A stretch of 64,000 nucleotides of DNA from Microbacterium foliorum (GCF_003367705.1 NZ_CP031425.1:2294001-2358000); one strand, 5' to 3'. Positions 27,248-40,309 are shown, numbered from the stretch's first letter. The notes: generated from the sequence alone by a model not told the origin. Translations and numbers: made by a program.

Positions 27248-27503
27248 AAAAAGAAATGCATACCCCACCGGGAAAACGGTGACGCAGCGAGTTTGATGCT
27301 GACCAAAGAGACAAATTCATTGCTGACTTCATCCGAATGCCAACCCCCCGAAAGGAGTTGGTCTTTGATCCAAAGGAATTCTCACCCAGCCGAAGCTAGA
27401 CGAGGATAATTTGGCATTTGACAAGTGCACGCTGTTGAGTTCTCAAGGATCGGATGCTCCCACGACCCAGTCATCACAACCAGGCCCGAAGGGCAACTTC
27501 TCT
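27247..27503 (-). other. rRNA operon leader
   Basis: About 250 transcribed bases between promoter and 16S. Contains TTGAGAACT (27438-27446, boxA-like), then CAACAGCGTGCA (27426-27437) and TGTCAAATG (27415-27423), which are complementary to two spacer segments and would close the pre-16S stem. No gene here. Confidence 0.75.
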
Positions 27504-27531
27504 ATCTTAGCCACCCGATCCCGCTTGTCAA
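27504..27531 (-). promoter_or_regulatory. rRNA operon promoter
   Basis: Perfect -35 TTGACA (27526-27531), 16-base spacer, -10 TAAGAT (27504-27509) on the minus strand; expected start near 27497. The remaining 27532-27834 stretch up to the divergent gene is AT-poor except around 27710-27720 and shows no gene. Confidence 0.85.
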
Positions 27532-27834
27532 ATCAGCGCGCCGTGCAGATCTGAGATCCGCTGCGCAGCTGTGGACAGCCGCAGAAGGGGTGGAAACTCC
27601 CATCCTAGACGCACGCGCCTGTTCTCACAAGTGAGAGGATGTGGGAGGTGGTTCTCCGCTTGAGGGGGGTGAAGCTCTCGGCCTCTCCGCTTCCCTGTGG
27701 GGCGAACAAGTAATAAGTTACGTGGATTCCGGGGTTCCGGCAAATCCCGCCCGCCCGCCGGGCGTGTCGCGTGCCGTTGTGGGCGTGCTTTGCCCAGGCC
27801 ACGGGTACTTATTCCCGCCGAGGACCCGCACGGG

Positions 27835-27840
27835 TACGAT
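27835..27840 (+). promoter_or_regulatory. -10 box TACGAT 6 bases before CoA-transferase gene
   Basis: TACGAT then CGCACC then GTG 27847: leaderless layout. The -35 region is not convincing. Confidence 0.45.
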
Positions 27841-27846
27841 CGCACC

Positions 27847-29190
27847 GTGATTCGAACCCCCTCCGTCTCCCCCGCCGCCTCGATCCTTCGACGTGTACGC
27901 GCGGACCTCGGCATCGCCGAGAGCGGGCACGATGACGGCGACGTCATCCCGGGTGTCGTTCCCCTCCCCTCGCGTCTCGCCGTAGGAGATCTCGCGTGGG
28001 CCAGTGTTCGCGCGTGCGGGCTGGTCGCGGACATCGGCGGCCTGCCGGACCCCGAACGGGTCGCCGTCGCGTACCGGAGTGATCGCGTGCTCACCGTCGA
28101 TGGAACGCCGCCGGACGTGTGGTCGGTGTACTCGGGCTTCTGGCGCACCGCGGACGGCTGGGTCCGCACCCACGGCAACTACCCGCACCACGCCCGTCGA
28201 CTGCGCGACGGGCTCGGGCTGGGGACGGACGCCGATGCGCACAGCGTCCGCGCCGCGCTCCTCGCCCTCACCTCTCACGAAGCGGTCGACCGGATCACCG
28301 TCGCGCGCGGGCTCGCCGTGCCGGTACGCGAGGAGGATCCGCGCGATGACGAGCGACGGCGCACCGCTCCCCTGCTCGCCGTCGAGCACATGCCCTCCCC
28401 CACGCCCCGCTCGAGTCCCGACACTCACCGTCGCCGCGGATCCGGCCGCATCGTGTCGATGCCGCTCGCCGGCGTCCGGGTGCTGGATCTCACTCGCGTG
28501 ATCGCCGGGCCGGTCTGCACGCGCACCCTCGCGCTGCTCGGCGCCGACGTGCTGCGCATCGACCCGCCCCACCTCGCCGAACCTGAGTGGCAGCACCTGG
28601 ACACCGGTCACGGCAAACGGTCCGCGGTGCTCGATGCACGCAGCGGACGATTCGAGGAGCTGCTCGCCGCGGCAGACGTCGTGGTCCTGGGATACCGACC
28701 CGCCGCACTCGAGCGGCTCGGTCTCTCGCCGTCGGACCTGGTGGCTCGGCATCCGGGTCTCGTCATCGCCCAGCTCAGCGCGTGGGGCGACGACGAGCCG
28801 CATCGGGCGGGATTCGACAGTCTGGTGCAGGCCGAGTCCGGCATCGCCATGATCGAATCAGCGGACGGCGAGCGTCCTGGCGCTCTACCGGCCCAGGCTC
28901 TGGATCACAGCGCCGGCTACCTGCTCGCCGCGGCGGTGATCAACCTGCTCGACCGGGAACGGCGCGACGGCGACTCGTGGGTCGTGCGCACATCCCTGCG
29001 GCGCATCGCGGCCGAGCTGCTCGGACTGCCGCGGAACCGACGCCCCGCGGTGGAGCCGGAGATCGATCTCTCTGCACACACCGCCGCATTCGAGGTGGGC
29101 GGACATCGGGTGTCGACGGCACGACCCGCTCTTCCCGGCGCGGAGTTCGCCGCCCCGCACCTCTGGGGTTCCGATCAGCCCGTCTGGTGA
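27847..29190 (+). CDS. CoA-transferase family protein (CaiB/BaiF-like)
   Basis: 447 residues. The C-terminal ~240 residues match the large domain of class III CoA transferases (MPLAGVRVLDLTRVIAGP, LALLGADVLRIDPP, GHGKRSAVLD, FDSLVQAESG, then LDHSAGYLLAAA, where the Asp is in the position expected for the catalytic residue). The N-terminal ~190 residues (FWRTADGWVRTHGNYPHHAR) resemble the small-domain end of the same family, so the gene looks like a fusion with the domain order swapped. A longer frame starts at 27697, but GTG 27847 is favoured by its -10 box at 6 bases. Ends 16 bases inside the convergent DUF4184 gene. Substrate unknown. Confidence 0.82.
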   Translation: MIRTPSVSPAASILRRVRADLGIAESGHDDGDVIPGVVPLPSRLAVGDLAWASVRACGLVADIGGLPDPERVAVAYRSDRVLTVDGTPPDVWSVYSGFWRTADGWVRTHGNYPHHARRLRDGLGLGTDADAHSVRAALLALTSHEAVDRITVARGLAVPVREEDPRDDERRRTAPLLAVEHMPSPTPRSSPDTHRRRGSGRIVSMPLAGVRVLDLTRVIAGPVCTRTLALLGADVLRIDPPHLAEPEWQHLDTGHGKRSAVLDARSGRFEELLAAADVVVLGYRPAALERLGLSPSDLVARHPGLVIAQLSAWGDDEPHRAGFDSLVQAESGIAMIESADGERPGALPAQALDHSAGYLLAAAVINLLDRERRDGDSWVVRTSLRRIAAELLGLPRNRRPAVEPEIDLSAHTAAFEVGGHRVSTARPALPGAEFAAPHLWGSDQPVW

Positions 29191-29972
29191 CGTCGGCGGA
29201 GCAGCGGGATCGTCAGGCACAGGGCCAGCGTGAGCGCACCCCACAGCGCGCAGGCCGGTGGCAGCACGCGATAAGCGAGATGCTGGGCGGTGAACTCCGC
29301 GGTGAAAGGCCCGTAGGCGAGGTACCCGATGATGATCGCGGCGAGAAGAATCACCGGCAACGACGACCACCAGGCGAGGCGCACGCCCGCGGGCACTGCC
29401 CGCTCGGAGATGACGCGGGGCGAGGCGTCGCGCAGTCGTCGCCACGCCCAGACGCCGAGGATCAGCAGACCCGCCGCGCTGGATCCGTGCTGAAGCCACT
29501 TGAACCCCGTCAGCGGCCCCCACATCGTGCCCAGCGCGGGGAGGATCTCGACACCCCACCGTCCTTCGTGGGTGAAGAGATCCCAGACGATGTGGCTCAG
29601 GACCCCGAGGATCAGCGACACCGCGAGCAGCACCGGGTATGCCCGACGCGGCTCGCCGACACCGACCGCCGATCTCGCAGCGGTGATGCCGGTCTGCTGC
29701 CACTCCGCCGGCAGCCGTCGCGCCAGAGGCAGCGGAGAGAGCTCGCCCACGGCCGGACGCAGCAGCACCCGCCACAGGAGGAACAGCACGAAGGCGACCA
29801 GCGCGGTCCACAGCACGTTCTCGAAAGTGTGGGTGAACGAGTAGCGCAGGCCCACTCCGCGAAGGAACAACGGCAGATCCGGCGTCATCGCTCCGATCGC
29901 GATCGCCGCGGGCACGAGCGGTGTGCGGACGAACGGCAGAGCGACCACCGCGTGGCTCGGGGTGAACGGCAT
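29175..29972 (-). CDS. DUF4184 family membrane protein
   Basis: 265 residues, opening with MPFTPSHAVVALPF and GAMTPDLPLF, the signature of the DUF4184 family of integral membrane proteins (distantly like YdjM-type membrane-bound hydrolases with conserved His/Asp). About six membrane segments can be seen, with conserved SHIVWDLFTHEGRWG between them. ATG with GGAGAC upstream. Overlaps the end of the convergent CoA-transferase gene by 16 bases. Function unknown. Confidence 0.85.
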   Translation of the reverse strand: MPFTPSHAVVALPFVRTPLVPAAIAIGAMTPDLPLFLRGVGLRYSFTHTFENVLWTALVAFVLFLLWRVLLRPAVGELSPLPLARRLPAEWQQTGITAARSAVGVGEPRRAYPVLLAVSLILGVLSHIVWDLFTHEGRWGVEILPALGTMWGPLTGFKWLQHGSSAAGLLILGVWAWRRLRDASPRVISERAVPAGVRLAWWSSLPVILLAAIIIGYLAYGPFTAEFTAQHLAYRVLPPACALWGALTLALCLTIPLLRRRHQTG

Positions 29973-30010
29973 CGGCTGTCTCCTGTCGAATCGGCGGGAT
30001 GATGCACGAC

Positions 30011-30043
30011 GGCGACCGACCGAAAGCCGCTCGGTCGGCCGCC
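30011..30043 (-). terminator. tyrS terminator hairpin
   Basis: GGCG-A-CCGACCGA / TCGGTCGG-C-CGCC with one mismatch and a 7-base loop, 20 bases beyond the tyrS stop codon. No T run. Confidence 0.6.
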
Positions 30044-30063
30044 GTCAGGCGAGCGGTCGGCCG

Positions 30064-31365
30064 TCAGGCGAGGAAGATACCGGCGAGGGTCTTCTTGCCC
30101 CGGCGGAGCACCGACACCCCACCCGGGAGGGTTCCTCGCACCGTGACCGTGTCGTCCTGCACGCGTTCGCCGTCGAGAGAGACTCCCCCCTGACCGATCG
30201 CGCGTCGCGCCTCGGACGTGCTCGAGACCAGCCCCGTCGCGACGAGCGCGTCGACGACGGACGAGCCGGCCTCGGCCGTGGCGTGCGGGAGCTCTTCGAG
30301 CGCGGTGCGCAGCGTCGAGGCATCGAGCGCGGTCAGGTCGCCCTGGCCGAACAGCGCTTCGGATGCCGCGATCACGGCGGCTGTCGCATCGATGCCGTGC
30401 ACGGTGGCGACGACCTCGAGCGCCAGACGTTTCTGCGCGGCACGCCGGAAGGGCTCGGACTCCACGAGCGCCTCGTACTCCTCGATCTCCGCGCGGGTGA
30501 GGAATGTGAACACCTTGAGGCGCTCGATCACATCGGCGTCCGCCGTGCTGAGCCAGAACTGGTACATCCGGTACGGACTGCACATCTCCGGGTCGAGCCA
30601 GATCGCATTGCCCTCGCTCTTGCCGAACTTGGTGCCGTCGCTGTTGGTGATCAGCGGCGTGCCGATCGCATGCGCAGCGACGCCTTCGGACCGACGGATG
30701 AGGTCGGTGCCGCTGGTCAGGTTTCCCCACTGATCGGACCCGCCCGTCTGCAGCACGCAGTCGTACTGGCGGTACAGCTCGAGGAAGTCCATGCCCTGCA
30801 GGATCTGGTAGCTGAACTCCGTGTAGCTGATGCCTTCATCCGAACTCAGCCGCGCCGCGACCGCATCCTTCTTGAGCATCGTGCCCACGCGGTAGTGCTT
30901 GCCGATCTCGCGCAGGAAGTCGATCGCCGACAGCGGCGCCGTCCAGTCGAGGTTGTTGACGATACGGGCGGCGTTGTCGCCCTCGAAGCTGAGGTAGCGC
31001 TCGACCTGCGCGCGCAGTCGCCCCACCCACTCTTCGACGGTCTCGCGCGTGTTGAGCGTGCGCTCCGCCGTGGGCCGAGGGTCGCCGATCAGACCCGTCG
31101 AGCCGCCGACGAGACCGAGCGGTCTGTGCCCGGCGAGCTGGATCCGTCGCAGCGTCAGCAGCTGCACCAGATTGCCGAGGTGCAGGCTGGGTGCGGTCGG
31201 GTCGAAGCCGCAGTAATACGTGATCGGGTCCCCGGCGAGAAGGGCGCGCAGCGCCTCCTGGTCAGTGGACACATGGACGAGCCCGCGCCACAGCAGTTCG
31301 TCCCACACGTTCTCGAACGTGGGGTCGATCGCCGGTGGGGCGGTCGTCAGATCGGTATTCGACAC
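30064..31365 (-). CDS. tyrS: Tyrosyl-tRNA synthetase
   Basis: Class I synthetase, 433 residues. HIGH-like HLGN at 62-65, tyrosine-binding YCGFDPTAPS just before it, KFGKS (the KMSKS loop) at 246-250, and an S4 RNA-binding domain at the C-terminus (about 365-433) contacting the tRNA arm. The open frame starts at 31452, but GTG 31365 follows TAGCCT by 7 bases and matches the family length. Monocistronic; downstream hairpin at 30011-30043. Confidence 0.96.
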   Translation of the reverse strand: MSNTDLTTAPPAIDPTFENVWDELLWRGLVHVSTDQEALRALLAGDPITYYCGFDPTAPSLHLGNLVQLLTLRRIQLAGHRPLGLVGGSTGLIGDPRPTAERTLNTRETVEEWVGRLRAQVERYLSFEGDNAARIVNNLDWTAPLSAIDFLREIGKHYRVGTMLKKDAVAARLSSDEGISYTEFSYQILQGMDFLELYRQYDCVLQTGGSDQWGNLTSGTDLIRRSEGVAAHAIGTPLITNSDGTKFGKSEGNAIWLDPEMCSPYRMYQFWLSTADADVIERLKVFTFLTRAEIEEYEALVESEPFRRAAQKRLALEVVATVHGIDATAAVIAASEALFGQGDLTALDASTLRTALEELPHATAEAGSSVVDALVATGLVSSTSEARRAIGQGGVSLDGERVQDDTVTVRGTLPGGVSVLRRGKKTLAGIFLA

Positions 31366-31372
31366 GCGCACC

Positions 31373-31378
31373 AGGCTA
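31373..31378 (-). promoter_or_regulatory. -10 box TAGCCT 7 bases before tyrS
   Basis: TGATAGCCT on the minus strand followed by 7 bases and GTG 31365; near-leaderless layout. Confidence 0.45.
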
Positions 31379-31430
31379 TCAGCGGCGGATGCCGTCGCTT
31401 CGCCGCCCCACGGACGGATCGCGCGCTGCG

Positions 31431-32291
31431 TCAGCTGTGCGCGGCCCACCACACCAGGAATGCGGCGCTCAGCCCGATGACCCAGCTGACGAGGCTGCCG
31501 ACGAGGAAGTACTCGGCGCGCGCTCCGGTCTCACCGTCGCGGGAGATCTCGGGGAATCGGACGATGCCCTTGGCCGCGAGCATCGCGGCGAGGATCGGAT
31601 AAGCGGCCGCCAGCGTGAGGATCATCACCAGGATGCGCTCGAGCGGGCCGATCAGTCGCCCGCCCTGGAACCCCGCGCGCGGGTCGCGGGTCGGCGTCGC
31701 CTCTGCCGGCGCACCGAGGATCGGGGCGGAGAGGGGCGTGGCCGTGTCGGGCCGAGCGTCATCCGTGGCCACCCCCGCGACCGACTGCCCGTCGCCGGCC
31801 GGTGCGACCGCGCTGCCCACGGCGGTCGGGTCGGTGCTCGCACCGCGATCGATGGGTCGCCACGTATGTTCGCCGTCGAGCGCGGCGCGCACGACGAGAT
31901 TCGAGGATTCGAGAAGGAACACGCCCGCTCCGAGGGAGAGCATCGCGAGATCGAAGGGGATGTCGCCGAACGGCGAACGCAGGCTCCAGACCGCTCCGAT
32001 CATCCCGGAATCGACGCGCGCCGGGAACCACACCACGGATCCGACGGCGACGAGCGCGAGCAGGACGGCAGGCCAGAAACCGAGAGGAGCGGGCCGCTCG
32101 GACGGCATGCTCCAGACCCACAGGGCGCCGATGACGAGCCCTGCGATCATCGGCAGCAGCGCGTCGCTCACGCTGCCGAGCAGCAGCAGGATGATGCCGG
32201 CCGCGAGGTAGCCGATCCACCGACGGGGTGCGAACTGCCGCACGAGATCGGCGGCGCCCACAGCGAGCAGGACGAATCCGGCGAGGATCAT
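31431..32291 (-). CDS. Membrane protein, DUF3307-like C-terminus, partner of SatD
   Basis: 286 residues. Four hydrophobic segments in the N-terminal half, then a polar Pro/Ala/Asp-rich linker (about 150-215), then GGRLIGPLERILVMILTLA...AKGIVRFPEISRD...AEYFLVGSLVSW, the pattern I associate with the end of DUF3307 membrane proteins commonly paired with SatD. Start overlaps the satD stop by 4 bases. Probably a two-gene regulatory/membrane unit; biochemical role unknown. Confidence 0.75.
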   Translation of the reverse strand: MILAGFVLLAVGAADLVRQFAPRRWIGYLAAGIILLLLGSVSDALLPMIAGLVIGALWVWSMPSERPAPLGFWPAVLLALVAVGSVVWFPARVDSGMIGAVWSLRSPFGDIPFDLAMLSLGAGVFLLESSNLVVRAALDGEHTWRPIDRGASTDPTAVGSAVAPAGDGQSVAGVATDDARPDTATPLSAPILGAPAEATPTRDPRAGFQGGRLIGPLERILVMILTLAAAYPILAAMLAAKGIVRFPEISRDGETGARAEYFLVGSLVSWVIGLSAAFLVWWAAHS

Positions 32292-32932
32292 GCGGTGCCT
32301 CCCCGGAGCGCGGCCAGTCCCTCGAGGAGTGCGGCGCTTCCGGCGTTGCGCAGCGACTTGGAGACGCTGGGCTGCGAGATGCCCTCCTCGGCGGCGAGAT
32401 CGTGCTGCGACCGCCCCAGCAGACGCCCGTACGTCAGCCGTCGCTCCCGCTCGTTCATCACCCCGACCAGTTCGTCGCGGACGAGGAGGTAGGCGTTCGA
32501 TGCCGCGATCGTGCTCTCCATGACCTCATCCTGCCCGGGGGCTCCGACAATCCAGGTGCGGGTGCGCGGCACGGCGCGACCTTCTCGCGCATGCACGATC
32601 TCGATCGCGGCGCGTGCGGCATACCAGCCCGGCCCGTCGGCGAGCTCACCGTGCACGGAGTCGACCGCGCGCACCTCCCCGACCCCGATCCCGAAGCGGA
32701 AGGCGAGGCCGTCCGGCAGCGCGAGCTGGATCATCAGCAGTGACACCATCGCGCTCTCGAGGTCGCGGTAGAGCCCCTGCTGCTCGTCGCCGACGGTGGG
32801 GACGAGCGGATGCTGCGCGAGCGGAACGTCCTTCTCGACTCTGGCGATGGTCTCGTCGAGGGTCCGCTGCGCCGCAGCGCGGTCGTCGAGTCTGCGAGAC
32901 CCCACGATGTCGGCGAGTACGGCGATGACCAT
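32288..32932 (-). CDS. SatD family protein
   Basis: 214 residues. Starts VIAVLADIVGSRRL, the SatD-family opening, with a nucleotidyl-cyclase/palm-like middle (FRFGIGVGEVRAVDSVHGELADGPGWYAARAAIE) and a C-terminal helix-turn-helix (about 170-205: AAEEGISQPSVSKSLRNAG). SatD proteins are named from a streptococcal acid/secretion locus and their mode of action is not settled. The HTH suggests it is a regulator. ATG 32932 has TATGAT 6 bases upstream. Divergent from a DUF1349 gene. Confidence 0.85.
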   Translation of the reverse strand: MVIAVLADIVGSRRLDDRAAAQRTLDETIARVEKDVPLAQHPLVPTVGDEQQGLYRDLESAMVSLLMIQLALPDGLAFRFGIGVGEVRAVDSVHGELADGPGWYAARAAIEIVHAREGRAVPRTRTWIVGAPGQDEVMESTIAASNAYLLVRDELVGVMNERERRLTYGRLLGRSQHDLAAEEGISQPSVSKSLRNAGSAALLEGLAALRGGTA

Positions 32933-32938
32933 GACATA

Positions 32939-32985
32939 ATCATATCACGAATAACTTTACTTTATGCTCTATTCGGTTATAGCCT
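32939..32985. promoter_or_regulatory. Compact divergent promoter with inverted repeat
   Basis: 59-base AT-rich region between satD and the DUF1349 gene. Minus-strand -10 TATGAT 32939-32944 (6 bases to satD ATG); plus-strand -10 TAGCCT 32980-32985 (6 bases to DUF1349 ATG). Between them lie CGAATA (32948-32953) and its inverse TATTCG (32970-32975) and two tandem ACTTT (32954-32963), a candidate operator for the SatD HTH. Confidence 0.5.
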
Positions 32986-32991
32986 CGGAAT

Positions 32992-33579
32992 ATGCCTGAA
33001 TCGCACATCATCCCCTGGGCCGACGCGTCCTGGACACACGACCCCGCCGACATCACGGTCGACGGCGACCATCTGCTCGTGACCGCGGTCGAGGGCAGCG
33101 ACGCCTGGCGTCACACGGCCTACGGCTTCGTGCACGACACCGAGCACGCCCTGCTCGCCCCGCTGGCCGTGGGCGAGGCGATGGACGTCTCGTTCCGCGC
33201 TCCCTGGAACGGCCAGTTCGACCAGGCGGGCGTCTTCGTCCGCCGGGACGGCGAACACTGGATCAAGGCGGGCGTGGAGTTCGCCGACGACCACCTCGGT
33301 CTCGGCGCGGTGGTCACCGACAGGCGATCCGACTGGTCCGTCGGATACGTCGACGACTGGCTCGGCAGCGAGATCACCGTGCGGGTGAGCCGCTGGCAGG
33401 ATGCCATGATCGTGCGCGCGCGTGCGGATGACGGCGACTGGCGACTGGTGCGCGTGGCGCCGTTCGACGGTGAGGCCGCCGCCTCGGCCGGACCGTTCCT
33501 CGCGGGCCCCACCCGCGCGGGCCTCGTCGTGCGCTTCACCCGCTGGACGATGTCGGCCGCTGACGCCGAGCTGCACTGA
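32992..33579 (+). CDS. DUF1349 family protein
   Basis: 195 residues, all-beta concanavalin-like family with the motif FDQAGVFVRRDGEHWIKAGVEF and DWLGSEITVRVSRWQDAM. Members of this family (YesU-like) are thought to bind or process carbohydrates, but function is not known in most. No signal peptide. Divergent from satD and sharing its control region. Ends before a 19-bp hairpin shared with argH. Confidence 0.82.
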   Translation: MPESHIIPWADASWTHDPADITVDGDHLLVTAVEGSDAWRHTAYGFVHDTEHALLAPLAVGEAMDVSFRAPWNGQFDQAGVFVRRDGEHWIKAGVEFADDHLGLGAVVTDRRSDWSVGYVDDWLGSEITVRVSRWQDAMIVRARADDGDWRLVRVAPFDGEAAASAGPFLAGPTRAGLVVRFTRWTMSAADAELH

Positions 33580-33620
33580 CCCTGACGCCGGCCGTCGATC
33601 CTCGACGGCCGGCGTCAGGG
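33580..33620. terminator. Bidirectional hairpin between DUF1349 and argH
   Basis: Perfect stem of 19 bases (33580-33598 with 33602-33620) and a 3-base loop, core TGACGCCGGCCGTCGA. Serves two convergent genes; no T runs. Confidence 0.7.
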
Positions 33621-33624
33621 ACCG

Positions 33625-37188
<3,564 letters not shown>

Positions 37189-37192
<4 letters not shown>

Positions 37193-38106
37193 GCGTTCGT
37201 CCCTGTCGTTCCCAAGACCACTTCTGTTCCGATTCCCTTGCTGGTGAAGAGTTCGACGAGAACCGAATGCGGCACCCGTCCGTCGATGATGGCGGCGGCG
37301 TCCACGCCGCCCTCGATCGCATCCAGGCATGCCTTCATCTTCGGGATCATGCCGGATTCGAGGCTCGGGAGCATCTCGATGAGAGCGTCCGAGGTGATGT
37401 GCGATACGAGGGAGTCCCGGTTGGGCCAATCCGCGTAGAGCCCCGGCACATCCGTGAGGATGACGAGCTTGCGCGCATTGAGCGCCACCGCAAGCGCGGC
37501 GGCCGCGGCATCCGCGTTCACATTCAGCGACTGACCGGGGTGATCGAGATCGGGCGCGATGCTCGAGACCACCGGAACGCGACCGGCGGCGAGATGATCG
37601 AGCACGGGCGTCGGGTCGACCTCCACCACGTCGCCGACGCGTCCGAGATCGATCTCCTCGCCGTCGATGACGACACCGCGACGGCGTCCGCCGAAGAGGC
37701 CGGCATCCTCCCCGCTGAGACCGGTCGCGATGGGCCCGTGCGAGTTGATCTTGGAGACGAGCTGCGGGTTGACCTGGCCGGTGAGCACCATGCGCACGAC
37801 GCTGATCGCCTCGGTGTTGGTGACCCGGTAGCCGCCCTTGAACTCACTGGGGATCTCGAGCCGCTGCAGCATGTTCGAGATCTGCGGACCGCCGCCGTGC
37901 ACGACGACCGGCAGCACGCCCACGTAGCGGAGGTAGGCGATGTCCTGCGCGAACGCCTCCTGCAGCTCGTCGGAGACCATCGCATTGCCGCCGTATTTGA
38001 CGACGACGATCTGGTCGCGGAACCTCTTCAGCCACGGCAGGGACTCGATGAGTGTCGCGGCCTTCACGGCGGCGACGTCGGGGGTGACGTCCTGGATGTC
38101 GGTCAT
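37189..38106 (-). CDS. argB: Acetylglutamate kinase
   Basis: Second step of arginine synthesis, 305 residues. KYGGNAM at 37-43 (ATP phosphate binding), HGGGPQIS, and [11 protein letters not shown] present, with the N-terminal helix seen in arginine-inhibited forms ([20 protein letters not shown]), so feedback inhibition by arginine is likely. Overlaps argJ stop by 4 bases. Confidence 0.96.
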
Positions 38107-39260
38107 GAGGCGTAGGCGCTGTTCTCGTGCACGTAGTCGTGGGTGAGGTCGTTCGTGAGGATCGTGGCCGTGGCCTCGCCCATCTTCAGATCGATGACCA
38201 GGTGGGTCGCACGCGGGGTCAGATCGACCTCTTCGCGTGGACGATCGGGACCGCCCTCGCTGCACACCCTGACGCCGTTCATCCACACGTCCACGTCGTA
38301 CGGGTCGAACTGCGCGTTCGTGGTGCCGATGGCGGCGAGCACCCGGCCCCAGTTGGGGTCGTTGCCGAAGATGGCGGCCTTGAACAGATTGTTCCGCGCG
38401 ACGGAGCGACCGACCTCCACGGCCTCCCCCTCGGACACCGCGTGCTGCACCTCGATGGTGATGTCGTGGCTCGCGCCCTCGGCGTCGCCCTGCAGCTTGA
38501 CCGCGAGCTGCAGGCACAGCTCGGCGAGGGCCGCCGAGAACTCCTCGGTGTCGGGAACGATCCCTGAGGCACCGTTGGCGAGCAGCGTGACCTGGTCGTT
38601 GGTCGACATGCACCCGTCGGAGTCGAGCCGGTCGAACGTGGTTCCGGTCGCGGCACGCAGCGCGGCATCCGCATCGAGCGGTTCGAGCACGGCGTCCGTG
38701 GTGATGACGACCAGCATGGTGGCGAGGCCCGGGGCCAGCATGCCCGCCCCCTTCGCCATGCCGCCGATGGTCCAGCCGTCACGGCTCACGACGGCGGTCT
38801 TCGCCACACTGTCGGTGGTCATGATCGCCTCGGCCGCGACCTCGCCGCCCTCGGTCGAGAGCTCGGCGATGGCCTGCTCTGTGCCGGCGAGGACCTTGCC
38901 GCGGAAGACCTCGTCGCCGACGCCGATGAGACCGGTCGAGCAGACGAGCACGTCGCCGGCGCTGACGCCCAGGAGCTCCGCCGCCTTCTCGGCGGTCTGA
39001 TGCGTCGTCTGGAAGCCGAAGCTGCCGGTGAAGCAGTTCGCTCCGCCCGAGTTCAGCACGACGGCCTCGACGATCCGGTCGGCGACGGCCTGCTGCGACC
39101 AGATGATCGGGTTGGCCTTGGCGCGGTTGCTCGTGAAGACGGCGGCGCCGACCTTGCGGGGACCTCGATTGACGACCACGGCGACATCGGGCTTGCCGGT
39201 CGACTTGAGACCGGCGGCGACTCCGGCCGCCTCGAATCCTGCGGGGGCGGTGACGCTCAC
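38103..39260 (-). CDS. argJ: Glutamate N-acetyltransferase / amino-acid acetyltransferase
   Basis: Self-cleaving ornithine acetyltransferase, 385 residues, transfers acetyl from N-acetylornithine to glutamate. Cleavage motif [14 protein letters not shown] at 170-183 with nucleophile T181 (cut between A180 and T181). GTG 39260 overlaps the argC stop (GTGAGC). Recycling of the acetyl group makes the pathway cyclic; whether it also uses acetyl-CoA cannot be told. Confidence 0.96.
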   Translation of the reverse strand: MSVTAPAGFEAAGVAAGLKSTGKPDVAVVVNRGPRKVGAAVFTSNRAKANPIIWSQQAVADRIVEAVVLNSGGANCFTGSFGFQTTHQTAEKAAELLGVSAGDVLVCSTGLIGVGDEVFRGKVLAGTEQAIAELSTEGGEVAAEAIMTTDSVAKTAVVSRDGWTIGGMAKGAGMLAPGLATMLVVITTDAVLEPLDADAALRAATGTTFDRLDSDGCMSTNDQVTLLANGASGIVPDTEEFSAALAELCLQLAVKLQGDAEGASHDITIEVQHAVSEGEAVEVGRSVARNNLFKAAIFGNDPNWGRVLAAIGTTNAQFDPYDVDVWMNGVRVCSEGGPDRPREEVDLTPRATHLVIDLKMGEATATILTNDLTHDYVHENSAYAS

Positions 39261-40309
39261 GGCGCGACTCCGTTCACTGAGAGGGCGCGGGACTCGGGCA
39301 GTCCCAGCGCGAGGTTCATGGATTGGATGGCAGCGCCTGCGGTGCCCTTGACGAGATTGTCGACCGCCGTGACCACGGTCACGCGGTTCGCCGCGCGATC
39401 GATCGCAAGGCCGATGAGGGCGGTGTTCGCGCCGAGGACGTCGGCGGTGCGCGGGAAGTGTCCCTCGGGGAGCAGCTGCACGAACGTCTCGTCCTCGTAC
39501 GCGTGCTCCCACGCCGCCCGGATCTCGGCATCGCTGACGCCGTCGACGATCGGTGCGGTCGAGGTCGCCAGGATCCCCCGCGCCATCGGGACGATCACGG
39601 GGGTGAACGAGATGCGGATGCCCTCGGGTGCCGCCCCGGACGCCGCGGCGAGCGCCTGCCTGATCTCGGGGATGTGCCGGTGGGTGCCACCGACCGCGTA
39701 GGGGTTCGCCGTGCCCAGGATCTCGCTGCCGAGCAGGGTGGTCTTCAAGCTCTTCCCCGCCCCCGACGGGCCCACGGCGAGCACCGACACGATGTCGCCG
39801 GAGTCGATGACTCCCGCGGCGACGCCGGGTGCGAGGCTCAGGCTCACGGTCGACGCGTTGCAGCCGGGGGCCGCGATGCGCGTCGCCGTGCGCAGGGTCT
39901 CGCGCTGCTTGGTGCCGCCGACGAGCAGTTCGGGGACGCCATACGCCCACGGCTCGTGGAAGTCGCCGCCGTAGAACGCGTCCCATGACGCCTGCGAGGT
40001 CAGCCGGTGGTCGGCTCCGGCGTCGATCACGAGCGGTGTGGCACCGAGCGCGTCCGTGTACTGGCCGGACTGCCCGTGCGGCAGTGCGAGGAAGACGATG
40101 TCGTGACCGGCGAGGATCTCGGGTGTCGTGTCCTGAAGGGTGAGGTGCGCGAGAGACCGCAGATGCGGCTGGTGCTCGACCAGCGGCTGTCCGGCATTCG
40201 AATGCGCGGTGACCGTGCGGATCTCGATGTCGGGATGAGACGCGAGGAGGCGCAGGATCTCGCCGCCCGCGTAGCCGGATGCGCCGGAGACGGCGACGGA
40301 GTACGTCAT
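39257..40309 (-). CDS. argC: N-acetyl-gamma-glutamyl-phosphate reductase
   Basis: Third arginine step, 350 residues. N-terminal NADP motif [10 protein letters not shown], catalytic Cys C150 in AAPGCNAS, conserved HRHIPEI segment. First gene of the operon. ATG 40309; a TAAGGT box ends 6 bases upstream, and the same bases can be read as an AAGG ribosome site, so the mRNA could be leaderless or have a very short leader. I see no convincing ArgR box and no argR in the window. Confidence 0.96.
   Translation of the reverse strand: MTYSVAVSGASGYAGGEILRLLASHPDIEIRTVTAHSNAGQPLVEHQPHLRSLAHLTLQDTTPEILAGHDIVFLALPHGQSGQYTDALGATPLVIDAGADHRLTSQASWDAFYGGDFHEPWAYGVPELLVGGTKQRETLRTATRIAAPGCNASTVSLSLAPGVAAGVIDSGDIVSVLAVGPSGAGKSLKTTLLGSEILGTANPYAVGGTHRHIPEIRQALAAASGAAPEGIRISFTPVIVPMARGILATSTAPIVDGVSDAEIRAAWEHAYEDETFVQLLPEGHFPRTADVLGANTALIGLAIDRAANRVTVVTAVDNLVKGTAGAAIQSMNLALGLPESRALSVNGVAP

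Noticed and set aside
29923..31602. 559-residue plus-strand frame opposite tyrS
   Set aside because: Shadow of tyrS, which has all synthetase motifs.
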